Shown one piece after another: positions 31,384 through 39,921 of a stretch of 43,370 bases of DNA. The stretch comes from Rhodobacter sp. GTDB taxonomy: Bacteria > Pseudomonadota > Alphaproteobacteria > Rhodobacterales > Rhodobacteraceae. The stretch is taken from NCBI GenBank assembly GCA_020250175.1, contig JADCEN010000040.1, positions 1 through 43,370 of the forward strand. Reading direction: 5' to 3'. Numbering within the stretch: position 1 is the stretch's first letter; every line of letters begins with the position of its first letter. Made by a program: the position numbers and the translations under genes. The notes beneath the pieces were generated by a model, which did no database searches, was not told the origin of the DNA, and worked only from the letters and a program-made list of their open reading frames with translations.

Positions 31384-31430
31384 TGGTTGCGGGGGCAGGA
31401 TTTGAACCTGCGGCCTTCAGGTTATGAGCC
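31384..31430 (-). other. tRNA-fMet 3' fragment, probable attachment site (att scar)
   Basis: The minus strand reads GGCTCATAACCTGAAGGCC and on through the T-arm GCAGGTTCAAATCCTGC to CCCCGCAACCA. This is the initiator tRNA-Met from the anticodon stem-loop (CAT) to the CCA end. The 5' half (acceptor, D-arm) is missing; the sequence changes character right after the anticodon region. Tyrosine integrases often use tRNA 3' ends as attB and leave such a partial copy at the far border. By the orientation, the integrated element lies to the right of this point. No intact copy is in the window. Confidence 0.8.
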
Positions 31431-31747
31431 AAAACCCCAGCAAATACAACAACTTAGACATTTCAACGACTTGCGCGCCAAGCCTTTGTTAAGGCAAGAT
31501 TTCAACCCTTGCATTCACCGGTATTGGCCCGGATCAAGCTGCAAAACTGCCGTGAAACGTGTAGTCGCAGGTTGATGTGGCGTTGATGTAAACTGATCGA
31601 GGGTGAGATGATCATAATCGCTTTCGGCCCTTTTGCGGACCGTCGGTCATCGTCACGAGCAAGATTGGAGGCTCTTCCAAGGAGGCGTTCATGCGCAATT
31701 CAACGAAAGCAATCCGCGCGTGCCCTTTGGGCTCCAACCCGTGCTGT
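31431..31747. other. Gene-free element border region
   Basis: No credible gene, RNA or terminator is seen here. The stretch is AT-richer than the surroundings and begins directly at the tRNA scar, so it is probably the terminal part of the integrated element. A TTGATG word occurs twice near 31571-31590. The last 20 codons of a possible leftward fragment (ending GPQKGRKRL near 31612) have no recognisable relative. Confidence 0.4.
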
Positions 31748-32860
31748 TCAGTTCGCCGTGGTGATCCGTCGCAGGACCACCTCCAGCGGGCCGCGCTGGA
31801 AAACGCGGCTCCATGCGAAGGCCAGCAACATGCCGCCCGCCGCAATGGCTAGGGATAGGATCAGCAGCTCCGCCTGCCCAAGCTGGCCGTACAGCCCAAG
31901 GCCATAGCCGCCAAAGACCGCGCCAGCGACAACACCTTGCAGGACATAGCCCGACAGAGAATTGCGCCCCGAGGCCAGCCACCCCGGCCCTGGATGGGCG
32001 CGTCGCGCAAATCGGATGATGCCGACCAGATAGACCGCAGCCAGCATCGGTGCGCCTAAGGACAACGACATCATCCCCAAGCCCTGTGTGATCCCTGCGG
32101 GGTCGGGCAACAGCGCACTCATCGCCGCCGCATAAAGCAGGTTGAGCGGAACCCCGACGGACAGAAGGACCGGCACCGCGCGCGACAGCCGGGCGAACTG
32201 CGGGCTACCCGGCGCAAAGAAGTCGACCTTGGCGGCAGCAATGCCCATCGCAAAGGCACCTAGTGCCAGCGGCCCATTGAACAGGGCGACGAACAGGAAG
32301 GTCATCGGCCAATCCATGATCCGCGTGGCCACACCTTGGGCAAAACTGCCGCCCAAACCCGGCCCACTGGGGATCGGAACCGGTGCGGACAGGGCCAGCG
32401 CGATGATCCCCATCGCGACCGCCGCCAGCGGCACCATCTTTGCCGCGAACATGACCAACTCGCGCGGGGTCTTGTTGCGCTGCCGCCAGATCAGCGCGCC
32501 TAGGACGGCATAAAGCACCAGAATGTCGCCGGTGAACACCAACGTCGCATGCAGGGCCCCCAAGAGGGCAAGCCCGGCCAGGCGGCGTGCGTATCTCTGG
32601 CCAAAGCTGACATTGGACCGCGCTGCCGCCTGATCCTGAATGTGCATCCCCCAGCCGAAGATGAAGGAAAAGATCAGAAAGAACTTGCCCTGAAACAGCG
32701 CCTCGACGGCAAAGACGGCTGCCCGATCGGCAAAGGCCACGGGTGGCACCAGTTGCTGGGTGACCGTCAGGCCGAAGAAGGGAATGTTGACGATGCAGAT
32801 GCCGATCAGGGCAAAGGTTCGGATCGTGTCAACCACGATGTTGCGGGGTGACGGGGTCAT
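31748..32860 (-). CDS. DUF418 family (YeiB-like) membrane protein
   Basis: 370 residues, about ten hydrophobic segments. DUF418/YeiB features: N-terminal VVDTIRTFALIGICIVNIPF, then KFFLIFSFIFGWGMHIQ and ARRLAGLALLGALHATLVFT, and the C-terminal GRNSLSGYVLQGVVAGAVFG. The family is of unknown function and related to acyltransferase-3-type membrane proteins. A TetR-type operator (32873-32888) lies 13 bp upstream of the start, so it is likely repressed by the TetR protein at 34226. Confidence 0.88.
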   Translation of the reverse strand: MTPSPRNIVVDTIRTFALIGICIVNIPFFGLTVTQQLVPPVAFADRAAVFAVEALFQGKFFLIFSFIFGWGMHIQDQAAARSNVSFGQRYARRLAGLALLGALHATLVFTGDILVLYAVLGALIWRQRNKTPRELVMFAAKMVPLAAVAMGIIALALSAPVPIPSGPGLGGSFAQGVATRIMDWPMTFLFVALFNGPLALGAFAMGIAAAKVDFFAPGSPQFARLSRAVPVLLSVGVPLNLLYAAAMSALLPDPAGITQGLGMMSLSLGAPMLAAVYLVGIIRFARRAHPGPGWLASGRNSLSGYVLQGVVAGAVFGGYGLGLYGQLGQAELLILSLAIAAGGMLLAFAWSRVFQRGPLEVVLRRITTAN

Positions 32861-32872
32861 GGCGGGTCTCCT

Positions 32873-32888
32873 TTGAGCGATTGCTCAG
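32873..32888. promoter_or_regulatory. TetR-type operator before the DUF418 gene
   Basis: TTGAGCGATTGCTCAG is a near-perfect palindrome (TGAGC-N4-GCTCA) directly upstream of the DUF418 start. The same word pattern occurs twice in front of the tetR gene at 34166-34203. Its position next to the ribosome site suggests that bound repressor blocks transcription. Confidence 0.75.
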
Positions 32889-32985
32889 TCATGGGGCAAG
32901 TGAGGCCTGCGGCAGGTGTGACTGCGGGGTCAATGGCAGGCTTGGCGGGGGCAAGGCTTTGGTCGGCAGGGCGGTACCCCGGCGA

Positions 32986-34056
32986 TCAAGGGCCGGTGGA
33001 CACGGTCGTGATCCAGTCAGTTAAAGTGGTCAGAACCTCCGGCGCATAGGCATCGCGGCCTGACAAGAGAAACCGGGCTTGGGCCAGCGCGGGCCATTGC
33101 GAGGGCAATTGATAGTTGTAATAGGCAGCCTGCAGCAGCGAATGGGTCGCCCCCGGCACCAGCACGAACCGGTTGTGCGGGTTGGCCCCGGCAAGGGCCG
33201 TGCTGTAGACAGACTCCGTCTGCGCCCCGTCCACGTTCAGATCATCGGCACCGGACAGGACCAGCACCGGCAGAGTCAAACCGGGCAGAAGGCCGCGCAC
33301 ATCCTCGGCAAAGTTGCGCTGCACAAAGCCGAACCGTGCTTCGGTCATCAGCGCAGATCCGGGTGTTCCGGCCTGCTGCTCCACCTCCAGATAGTCGGCA
33401 TAACTTGCCTCCGGGGCAAAGCTGATGAGGGCGCGCGCCATCTGCGCCTGCAAGACTTCGGCAATCATTACTGGGGTTTGGCCTTCGGCCTCCAGTCGCC
33501 GGGTGGTGAAATAGGCGCCTTGCTCCTGCCAGCTAACCGCCGCCCCGATCAGCACCAGAAAGGCGGCATCCTTGGTCAGCCCCGGCACGCGCGGCAGCAC
33601 CCAGCCGCCTTGCGAAAACCCGATCAGGCCGAGGGCCCGCTTTTCCATGCCGGGCATCTCGCGCAGGGCGGCGAGGGCGGCCACGGCTTCGGCGGCGCGA
33701 TCTTGCATGCCTTGATCCAGCCAGTCGCCGGTCGAGGCCCCAACCCCCGGCTTGTCCCAACTGAACACCGAAATCCCGGCGTCGGTCAGCGTGTTGACCA
33801 TGGGCAGATAACCACCCTCCGACGTGCGATCCTGTGCTGCATCGCCATGCACCAACAGCGCGATCGGTCCGTCGTTGGAGGCGTCATAGAGCGTGCCCTG
33901 CAAGACATGGCCCCCCTGTTCAAAGCTGACATCGCGGGTTGTGACATCGGGCGGATCGAAATCCGCGACATTGGACAGGCTAAGGACCAGCAGAACCGCC
34001 ACCCCCAGCATGCCAGCGATCCCGATCAGGGCAGTCCATCTTGTCACGCGGGGCAT
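32986..34056 (-). CDS. Alpha/beta hydrolase with N-terminal membrane anchor
   Basis: 356 residues from ATG 34056 (GGAG upstream). One hydrophobic segment at the start (WTALIGIAGMLGVAVLLVLS) acts as anchor or signal. The fold's marks are the oxyanion/N-terminal HGDAAQDR, SWDKPGVGAS, the nucleophile elbow GFSQGG, the acid in VLSGADDLN and the His in PGATHSL. This is a serine hydrolase (esterase/peptidase class) facing the periplasm; the substrate is unknown. Divergent from tetR with two operators between them, so it belongs to the same regulon. Confidence 0.85.
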   Translation of the reverse strand: MPRVTRWTALIGIAGMLGVAVLLVLSLSNVADFDPPDVTTRDVSFEQGGHVLQGTLYDASNDGPIALLVHGDAAQDRTSEGGYLPMVNTLTDAGISVFSWDKPGVGASTGDWLDQGMQDRAAEAVAALAALREMPGMEKRALGLIGFSQGGWVLPRVPGLTKDAAFLVLIGAAVSWQEQGAYFTTRRLEAEGQTPVMIAEVLQAQMARALISFAPEASYADYLEVEQQAGTPGSALMTEARFGFVQRNFAEDVRGLLPGLTLPVLVLSGADDLNVDGAQTESVYSTALAGANPHNRFVLVPGATHSLLQAAYYNYQLPSQWPALAQARFLLSGRDAYAPEVLTTLTDWITTVSTGP

Positions 34057-34165
34057 GGGTCGTCTCCGTGAAGGGGCAAGGATCAGGCTTGCCATGGTCA
34101 AATCAAGCTTGCGTCGAATTCTGTCGACATCGGCGTGGGCTTCGGTATGGTCCGGCTGAACAACG

Positions 34166-34203
34166 TTGAGCAACTGCTCAAGCCCTATTGAGCAAACGCT
34201 CAG
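34166..34203. promoter_or_regulatory. Tandem TetR-type operators
   Basis: TTGAGCAACTGCTCAA (34166-34181, perfect palindrome) and TTGAGCAAACGCTCAG (34188-34203) are 22 bp apart start to start. They lie between the divergent hydrolase (start 34056) and tetR (start 34226) genes. Both match the operator at 32873. Autoregulation and control of the hydrolase and DUF418 genes follow from this layout. Confidence 0.8.
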
Positions 34204-34225
34204 CCCCGTCAAGAGGATTCGCAGC

Positions 34226-34816
34226 ATGACCGACACTGATGCGGCTGAAGACCGCCAAACCCCTGATCGGCGGACGCAGATCCTGCATGCGACGGTCGAT
34301 CTGCTGCTGGAAAACGGTCTGGCTGCAACGCGGACCCGCGCTGTCACTGAACGCTCGGGCGTGGGGACAGGGCTTCTGAACCACTATTTCCGCTGGAATG
34401 ATCTGCGCGCTGCGGCCTGGAAACTGATCTTTGACGAAGTCGCCAAGGATACATTCGCCCCCGGCTTGCCGCCTGATCAGGTGATGGACCGATACTTTGC
34501 CGAGGCCTTCGCCCCCGAAGCCGAACGGTTCTGGCGCTTGTGGCTGGAGGCGACCGAACTTGCCAAGCAAGACGAGGCCATCGCGCGCGTACTGGGCGAG
34601 GCGCAGACAAGACTGGACAGCGCCCTGTGCGATGTTCTGACTGCGGGACAAGCGGCGGGCCTCTGGACGCTTGCCGACCGCGACGCAACCGCCACTCGCC
34701 TTGGCGCGCTTCATGACGGGCTGGCGGGCCTCTTGCTCAGCGGTTCACCGCGCCTGACCCGCGCCGCCGCCGAGGTGCATCTGCGGCATCTCTTCGCGCT
34801 TGAATGCGCGGGTTAA
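34226..34816 (+). CDS. TetR/AcrR family transcriptional regulator
   Basis: 196 residues from ATG 34226 (AGAGGA upstream); the open frame to 34166 would include the operators. N-terminal TetR helix-turn-helix: RRTQILHATVDLLLENGLAA, then VTERSGVGTGLLNHYFRW. The C-terminal half (FWRLWLEATELAKQDEAIAR; LHDGLAGLLL) is of the BetI-like type. Ligand unknown. Two likely operators lie directly upstream and a third before the DUF418 gene. The next gene (S41 peptidase) starts 4 bp behind and is probably co-transcribed. Confidence 0.88.
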   Translation: MTDTDAAEDRQTPDRRTQILHATVDLLLENGLAATRTRAVTERSGVGTGLLNHYFRWNDLRAAAWKLIFDEVAKDTFAPGLPPDQVMDRYFAEAFAPEAERFWRLWLEATELAKQDEAIARVLGEAQTRLDSALCDVLTAGQAAGLWTLADRDATATRLGALHDGLAGLLLSGSPRLTRAAAEVHLRHLFALECAG

Positions 34817-34820
34817 ACAT

Positions 34821-36161
34821 ATGCAACCGGCAAAACGCACTGCTGTGAAGCGGCTTTTGCGCGCAAGTGCTTCCCTGATTCTGATTGTCGCCACGACTGC
34901 GGTGGCAAGCTGGGTCATCTGGATGCCGAAGGCAGACCTGCGCGGGGTCTGGCGGACCGAAGGCTATGGCTTCGTCCTAGATGTCGGAGCCTTCTCAATT
35001 GATATCTATGAAACATCGGCCGTATCTTGCCTGCGCACCCTGCAGATTCCTGCCCATCTGGGCCTGATCCGGCTGGTCGAAGGGGTCAATCTGGGCAGTG
35101 ACAACGGTCGGTTGTCGATGTCCTTCGATGGGGCCATCGGGGCAATCCGCGCCGACAGGCTTGACGCGTTGCCCGGGCCTTGCGCCCAAGGATCACCGCC
35201 GCGGCCCGGTACGGCGCAGGAGAACTTTGATGTATTCTGGGCAAAGATGGATGAGCACTATGCATTCTTCGACCTGCACAGCGTTGATTGGGCCGCCCGA
35301 CGTGCCGCGCTGCGCCCCGGCAAGGATGAGGTCCTGACCGATGATGCCCTCTTCGCCCTCCTCAGCGACGCCCTGACCGGACTGGACGACGAGCACCTTA
35401 CCTTGTCCCGTGCAGGCGAGACATTCAGCCCAGCCCTCCGTCCCGACTGTTATGCCAACCGCCTTGAGATGCGCGCCGTCACATGGTCGTCGATCCCCGG
35501 TGGACTGACGGAAGTGGCGGATACGGGCCTGTCCTACGGCTTTGCGGCCCCTGGCGTCGGCTATGTCAGCATCGCCCATATGAAGGTCTTGCCCGGCTTC
35601 GGCACCAGCCTTGAGGCTTTTGCGGCCAAAGCCTTTGTGCCCGTCGCCGCCGCAATGGCCCCGGCGCGTACGATCATCGTCGATATCCGCACCAATCCCG
35701 GCGGATCGGATCTGATCGGTCTGGCCTATGCAGGTTACTTCACCGCCACCCCGGTGCCAGTGCTGTCAAAGACGACTCGCACCAGCACTGGCTACTCCGC
35801 TTCGTTGCATCACGTGCTGCAACCGCAAGGCGGCCCCGTCCTGTCGCAACGGGTGATCCTCTTGACTGGACCCTTGACGGCAAGTGCTGCCGAGATCTTC
35901 ACGCTGGCCATGCGGGACCTGCCGCAAGTCACGGTTCTGGGCGCGCCTACAGCCGGTGCCCTGTCCGACATCCTTGACGTCACTCTGCCCAATGGCTGGA
36001 CCCTGGGCCTGTCTCACCAGCGGTACCTGGACCAACGGGGCACACTTTTTGAAGCTGTCGGCATTCCCCCGGACCTTGTGCGCCCGGTCGATATTGCCGG
36101 TCTAGCCGCTGGTACGGATAGCTTGATGGCAGAGGCCGCAGCGATCGTGCCCGCGCCATGA
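34821..36161 (+). CDS. S41-type peptidase (C-terminal processing/tricorn-like) with N-terminal anchor
   Basis: 446 residues from ATG 34821; a TTG at 34800 would overlap tetR. The N-terminus is basic with a hydrophobic segment (ASLILIVATTAVASWVIW). After a small beta domain, a helical S41 N-domain (NFDVFWAKMDEHYAFFDLHS) leads to the protease core with VDIRTNPGGSDLIGLAYAGY and the Ser in LTGPLTASAAEIFTLAMRDL, then LGAPTAGALSDI. This matches S41 serine peptidases acting outside the cytoplasm. The role with the hydrolase and DUF418 protein may be envelope upkeep or resistance; inferred from shared regulation. Confidence 0.83.
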   Translation: MQPAKRTAVKRLLRASASLILIVATTAVASWVIWMPKADLRGVWRTEGYGFVLDVGAFSIDIYETSAVSCLRTLQIPAHLGLIRLVEGVNLGSDNGRLSMSFDGAIGAIRADRLDALPGPCAQGSPPRPGTAQENFDVFWAKMDEHYAFFDLHSVDWAARRAALRPGKDEVLTDDALFALLSDALTGLDDEHLTLSRAGETFSPALRPDCYANRLEMRAVTWSSIPGGLTEVADTGLSYGFAAPGVGYVSIAHMKVLPGFGTSLEAFAAKAFVPVAAAMAPARTIIVDIRTNPGGSDLIGLAYAGYFTATPVPVLSKTTRTSTGYSASLHHVLQPQGGPVLSQRVILLTGPLTASAAEIFTLAMRDLPQVTVLGAPTAGALSDILDVTLPNGWTLGLSHQRYLDQRGTLFEAVGIPPDLVRPVDIAGLAAGTDSLMAEAAAIVPAP

Positions 36162-36557
36162 GGTCCAGATTTGCGGTGTAAATTGGCGCAAATCCGTCAC
36201 TGACAGAAGAGACCATGAACGACTGAACTCCGCCCAGATCGACGGACACTCGCCACCACCGTCCGCTTGCCAAACCCTACAGTTCAACCGTCCCACAAGG
36301 GAAGCTTCGCTTATCCACAGCAACATTTTTTTCACCCTCTTGCTCCGAATCGAGCGCCCGTGCAGCTTGTGCGAGTGGGGAGAGCAGTCCTCAACCAAAA
36401 GCAAAACAGGTCTATCGGAAAAGCAGCTTCGGCGGCTGAAGGCGCGACAGCGCCTCTTATGTCGTTGTGTCCGGTCACTTACCCCGCGCCGTCGTGGCGC
36501 GGGCTGCAGGCGGTTTGAGCACAGATCATCCTCGGTTCATTTGAGGATGTTGCAGAC
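36162..36557. other. Intergenic region with an 8-bp hairpin
   Basis: No gene is well supported. A perfect hairpin, CCCGCGCC (36483-36490) with GGCGCGGG (36496-36503), has no T-run. An open frame at 36340-36585 (starting LRIERPCSLCEWGEQSST, with Lys/Arg-rich helices) reads somewhat protein-like but has no ribosome site and overlaps the next gene. A T8 run at 36327-36334 stands alone. An element junction may lie in this stretch. Confidence 0.4.
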
Positions 36558-37157
36558 ATGGCCTTACCCGCCCGCGTTTATCTGACCCTTCACGAAACCT
36601 CAGCGCGCTGGGGGTGCAACATCGCAGATATCGCCGGGTGGGCCGATGCAGGCAGGTTCAGGATCCTGACCGGCATCACTGCGGTCCGCTGTGGCGACGA
36701 GGTCTTTGCAGGCAAGGTTACCCTGTCGCCGATGGAGTTGATGCCGCTTTTCCGGCGTTGCGGGACGGGGCCTTCTGAAGGGATCATGCGGCGCATTCAG
36801 CCTGCCGGGCGTCAGGATTGGTTGCTGATCACCGATCCAGTGTTCGGCATAACGGTGGCGGTGGCTGATATGGTGATCATGGCCGAAGAGGTTCACGCCT
36901 TCGAGGACGAGAACGACATGATCCGACGTGTGGCGGCCGGGCCCGGCGTTTCAACTTCCTATGATTGGGAAGGGATGAACATCGCGCTGATCGTGCGCAT
37001 TTTCGATCACGGTCTGCCCGACACCCAAACCGACCTGGTTGCCGAGATGCAGGAGTGGTTCGCGGATCGGTCGGACGGCAAGAAGATGCCCGATAGCCGC
37101 AGCATCCGGCGGCGGATCACGCCGATATGGAGGGCGTTGCAGCGCGGGGACGCTTGA
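36558..37157 (+). CDS. Hypothetical island protein, 199 residues
   Basis: ATG 36558 opens a protein starting MALPARVYLTLHETSARWG, with a segment CNIADIAGWADAGRFRILTG resembling the helix-turn-helix of Cro/AlpA-like proteins. A central mixed region (DWLLITDPVFGITVAVADMV) and a C-terminal helical tail (SRSIRRRITPIWRALQRGDA) follow. The N-terminus may bind DNA; the remainder is unrecognised. It converges with integrase 2 (25 bp gap), as is often seen for regulatory genes near integrases. No Shine-Dalgarno is clear. Confidence 0.6.
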   Translation: MALPARVYLTLHETSARWGCNIADIAGWADAGRFRILTGITAVRCGDEVFAGKVTLSPMELMPLFRRCGTGPSEGIMRRIQPAGRQDWLLITDPVFGITVAVADMVIMAEEVHAFEDENDMIRRVAAGPGVSTSYDWEGMNIALIVRIFDHGLPDTQTDLVAEMQEWFADRSDGKKMPDSRSIRRRITPIWRALQRGDA

Positions 37158-37182
37158 TGATCCCGGTCCGTGGCTGCCCGGA

Positions 37183-38448
37183 TCACGCGGTCTTTCGGCC
37201 ACCTTGATCGTCGGCATCGTGAACCAATTGGGGCCTTGGCCGGAAGGCGCTGGCCACAGCATCGACGCCCGCACGGAGCGGCGAGTCCATCAAGTGGGCA
37301 TAGCGCAGCGTCGTTTGCATCTGGCTGTGGCCCAGCAGCTTGCCAATCATTTCCAGCGAGGCACCGCCGCTGACCAGCAGCGATGCAAAGGTGTGGCGCA
37401 GGTCGTGGATGTGGACTTCCTGCAGCCTACACTCCTTCTGGATCTGTGCCCAGAACCGCCGCACCTCCTGCACGGGCTGGCCGGGCGTGTCGCCTGGGAA
37501 CAGCCACGGCGTGCCACGCGGTACCGACAGCTGGCGCTGGCGCACGATGCTGGCGGTCTCATCCGAGATCGGCACGCGATGGACTCGGCGCTGTTTGGTC
37601 ATGGCGGGCGGCTTTGACCAGCTCATGTGTTCAAGGTTGAACTGTTCGAACCGGGCCTGCCGCACCTCGCCCAGACGGGAGCCGGTCAGCATGCACATGC
37701 GGATGATGTCGGCCGCGCGCCGGTCCTCGGCAGCATCAAGGGCTGCGGCGAGACTGTTGATTTCATCCTTTGACAGGAACCGCTCCCGCGCTGTTTCAAT
37801 CCGGCGATGGAAGCGTTGGGCGGGGTTGTTCTCGCACCACCCCCATTCGACCGCCAAGGTGAACATCTTGCGCAGTACCTCCCCGATGCGATTGGCGCGC
37901 ACCGGCGTGGGCTTAGCGGGCTGCAGCTTTTTGGCCCGGTTGTTGGGTTTTTCCTTGTGCGGCCGGGGCCGACCCTCGGCCACCTTGTTCAACAGCTTGT
38001 CGACGTCGGTCGAGGTGATTTCCGTTACCAGCTTCCGGCCCCAGACCGGGGCGACCATCTTGGCCAGCGCGGACTTCTGGTCAGACGCATTGCGCTCGGC
38101 CAGTTTCGGCAAGTGCTGGGCGCAGTAGCGTTCGATCAGATCGTCCACACGCGGCGCTTCGCGCAACGCCCCGCGCTGGGCCAGAGGGTCAGCACCAGCG
38201 TCGATCTCGCGCCGGATTTCCTTGGCGCGCTCGCGTGCCGCCGACACCGACCATTCTGGCCAGCGCCCGAAGGTCATCCGCCGCTGCCGCCCGGCATGGC
38301 GGTAGTCCAGCGTGAAAGCCCGGCCGCCCCCGCGGTAGATGCAGGCGGCGAACCCGCGCACCTCCGTGTCGAAGAGCTGATAGTCGCGCCCCACGATGGG
38401 CACGGCTTCACGGAGCACTTTTTCAGTCAGCTTGATGCGTTCGGGCAT
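37183..38448 (-). CDS. Tyrosine recombinase / phage-type integrase 2
   Basis: 421 residues from ATG 38448 (AAGGA upstream); the open frame to 38610 runs into the repeat region and is not used. Arm-binding DUF4102 domain (YQLFDTEVRGFAACIYRGGG), core-binding domain (HLPKLAERNASDQKSAL), and a catalytic domain with Arg (TGSRLGEVR), HxxR (HDLRHTF) and Tyr (TTLRYAHL). It is related to integrase 1 but far from identical, so the two islands are separate acquisitions of one family. It would excise or integrate the element to its right; the att site used cannot be fixed from this window. Confidence 0.9.
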   Translation of the reverse strand: MPERIKLTEKVLREAVPIVGRDYQLFDTEVRGFAACIYRGGGRAFTLDYRHAGRQRRMTFGRWPEWSVSAARERAKEIRREIDAGADPLAQRGALREAPRVDDLIERYCAQHLPKLAERNASDQKSALAKMVAPVWGRKLVTEITSTDVDKLLNKVAEGRPRPHKEKPNNRAKKLQPAKPTPVRANRIGEVLRKMFTLAVEWGWCENNPAQRFHRRIETARERFLSKDEINSLAAALDAAEDRRAADIIRMCMLTGSRLGEVRQARFEQFNLEHMSWSKPPAMTKQRRVHRVPISDETASIVRQRQLSVPRGTPWLFPGDTPGQPVQEVRRFWAQIQKECRLQEVHIHDLRHTFASLLVSGGASLEMIGKLLGHSQMQTTLRYAHLMDSPLRAGVDAVASAFRPRPQLVHDADDQGGRKTA

Positions 38449-38509
38449 GCGTTGGATCCTTCTTGCATCCGACATGAGGCGTGGTTCCGCCGCACTATCA
38501 AGGCAAGCA

Positions 38510-38965
38510 TGGCAGCTCGGGTGGCGGGAAGGCGCAGGGTGGCGGAAAGGTCGCCCTCCTTGCGCCACCCCTTGTTTCACTGAGAGTTTAACTCTGGCCG
38601 GGCCGAGCATCGCCGCGTCTGATCATGGCTGTCAGCCTCTCCCGCGCTCAACCGGGCGTCCGCCAGGCTGGAATCGCCGATGCAAGGCATGCTGCGCCTG
38701 TAAATCTCCAAGCAAATCAAGGGGTGGCAGGGGTGCCGCGCCGGATGCCACCCCCTCTTTGCCTGCCAATGCCGGTCAATCCCCTGTAAATCCGGGTGTT
38801 CGCAGGTGTTTGCAGCTTTGGCGTCCATTTGCCCCATGGGCCAGGACAGCTTGCCCGACCCCGCGCTACGTCGTCCGACGCGAAAAACCCAATGAAACAA
38901 GGGGTGGCGCGAGGTTGCGTTCCTTTGCGCCACCCGGCGCCTTCCCGCCACCCCTTCGGCCCTGC
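38510..38965. repeat. GGTGGC/GCCACC repeat region between integrase and excisionase
   Basis: The space from 38449 to 39032 has no gene. GGTGGC or GCCACC words appear at about 38519, 38538, 38565, 38724, 38752, 38904, 38929 and 38949 in both orientations. Two longer copies on opposite strands share GCGCCACCCCTTGTTTCA (about 38561-38580) and its complement (about 38893-38910); a third pair, GGGGTGGCA/TGCCACCCCC, is at about 38722-38758. They may be arm sites for integrase and excisionase or repressor operators controlling the two divergent genes. Confidence 0.6.
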
Positions 38966-39032
38966 GCTCACTGGTCTCTGCAAACGCCCCCTGACGCCTA
39001 GCGTCATCGGGGCCTGGAACAGGGAGACCCAA

Positions 39033-39290
39033 ATGCCACGCCTTGGATCGATGCCAGACCCGAAGGACAAACCCCGCACGTTGCTGGTCGGCTGGATCAG
39101 CCGTCTTGATCTCGCCGTGGAACTCGGCCTGTCGATTGACACGCTGCGCCGCTGGGAGGCCCAGCGCACCGGTCCCACCTGCGTCCGCGCCGGGCGCAAG
39201 GTCTACTACCGTCGCGCCGCCGTCGAGGAATGGCTGGAGGAGCAAGAGCAGGCCGCCCCGCGCCGCCGTCGTGCCGGAGGGCGCCGTTGA
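39033..39290 (+). CDS. AlpA/MerR-like excisionase (helix-turn-helix)
   Basis: 85 residues from ATG 39033. The helix-turn-helix is DLAVELGLSIDTLRRWEAQR followed by the wing GPTCVRAGRKVYYRRAAVEE, the form seen in AlpA/Xis-type DNA-binding proteins, with an Arg-rich tail. It probably aids excision by integrase 2 or controls transcription of the right-hand island genes. It is divergent from the integrase across the GGTGGC region and starts a run of five overlapping genes (TGATG with the next). A broken relative is at 3510-3596. Confidence 0.75.
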   Translation: MPRLGSMPDPKDKPRTLLVGWISRLDLAVELGLSIDTLRRWEAQRTGPTCVRAGRKVYYRRAAVEEWLEEQEQAAPRRRRAGGRR

Positions 39291-39532
39291 TGCTTGTGCA
39301 CCCCCGCAATTCCGACTGGCCAGCCGACCGTGTCGCCGAGGCCCGCGCCGTCATCGCTGATGTCGCCCATCACAGCGACCACCTGATCCGGCTCGCCTGC
39401 AATGTCCTTATCGCCCACGGCGTAACTGCCGCCGAACGCAAGGAAGCCAGCGTCTTGCGACTCGTGGTCGACGCGCGACAACCGGTCCGCCAAGCCCAAC
39501 GCCGGGATCAGCACGATGGGGTGGCGCGATGA
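39290..39532 (+). CDS. Small island hypothetical protein, 80 residues
   Basis: ATG 39290 shares its A with the stop of the excisionase gene (TGATG), and the stop overlaps the next start, so coupling is clear. The sequence DWPADRVAEARAVIADVAHH, then LIRLACNVLIAHGVTAAERK, is helical; the end is Arg/Gln-rich. It occupies the slot filled by the 68-residue gene (3598) in the left island but is not clearly similar. Function unknown. Confidence 0.6.
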   Translation: MLVHPRNSDWPADRVAEARAVIADVAHHSDHLIRLACNVLIAHGVTAAERKEASVLRLVVDARQPVRQAQRRDQHDGVAR

Positions 39533-39921
39533 TCCGCCGTAATACCCCCGAAGCCGATTTGCAGCGCGCTGTCGTCCAGGCGCTGCGCGTTGCCCTGCCC
39601 CGCACGGCCATCATCCACCATTGCGCCAACGAGGTGACAGAACCCGGGCCGCGCGGTGCAAAGCGTCAGGCCATTCTGGTCGGTATGGGCGTGCATGCCG
39701 GTTTTGCCGATCTGATGGTGATGAACGATGGGCGCGTCCTGTTTCTGGAATTGAAGGCACCCAAGGGCCGCTTGCGCCCTGACCAAGAGGCTTTCCGGGA
39801 TGCCGTTCTTGCGCAAGGCTTCGGCTGGGCGCTGGTTCGCAGCCTCGACGACGCGCTGGGCGCTTTGGCCGATCATGGTTTCACCAGCCGTGTCCGCCCG
39901 GTGCGGAGGGCAGCACCATGA
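39529..39921 (+). CDS. VRR-NUC domain nuclease
   Basis: 130 residues. The VRR-NUC (PD-(D/E)xK-like) core is readable: TPEADLQRAVVQALR, a helix; GVHAGFADLMVMNDGRVLFL, then ELKAPKGRLRPDQEAF, with the catalytic D, E and K. Stand-alone VRR-NUC proteins in phages probably act on DNA ends or junctions during replication or recombination. It overlaps both neighbours by 4 bp and sits directly before the O-like replication gene. Confidence 0.88.
   Translation: MIRRNTPEADLQRAVVQALRVALPRTAIIHHCANEVTEPGPRGAKRQAILVGMGVHAGFADLMVMNDGRVLFLELKAPKGRLRPDQEAFRDAVLAQGFGWALVRSLDDALGALADHGFTSRVRPVRRAAP

Noticed and set aside
31384-31430. A functional tRNA-fMet gene
   Set aside because: The acceptor 5' strand and D-arm are absent, so it cannot fold as a tRNA; kept only as an attachment scar.
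38449-38610. N-terminal extension of integrase 2 to 38610
   Set aside because: The extra codons lie in the GGTGGC repeat region and repeat in the opposite strand at 38796-39030; ATG 38448 has AAGGA in front and starts the domain.
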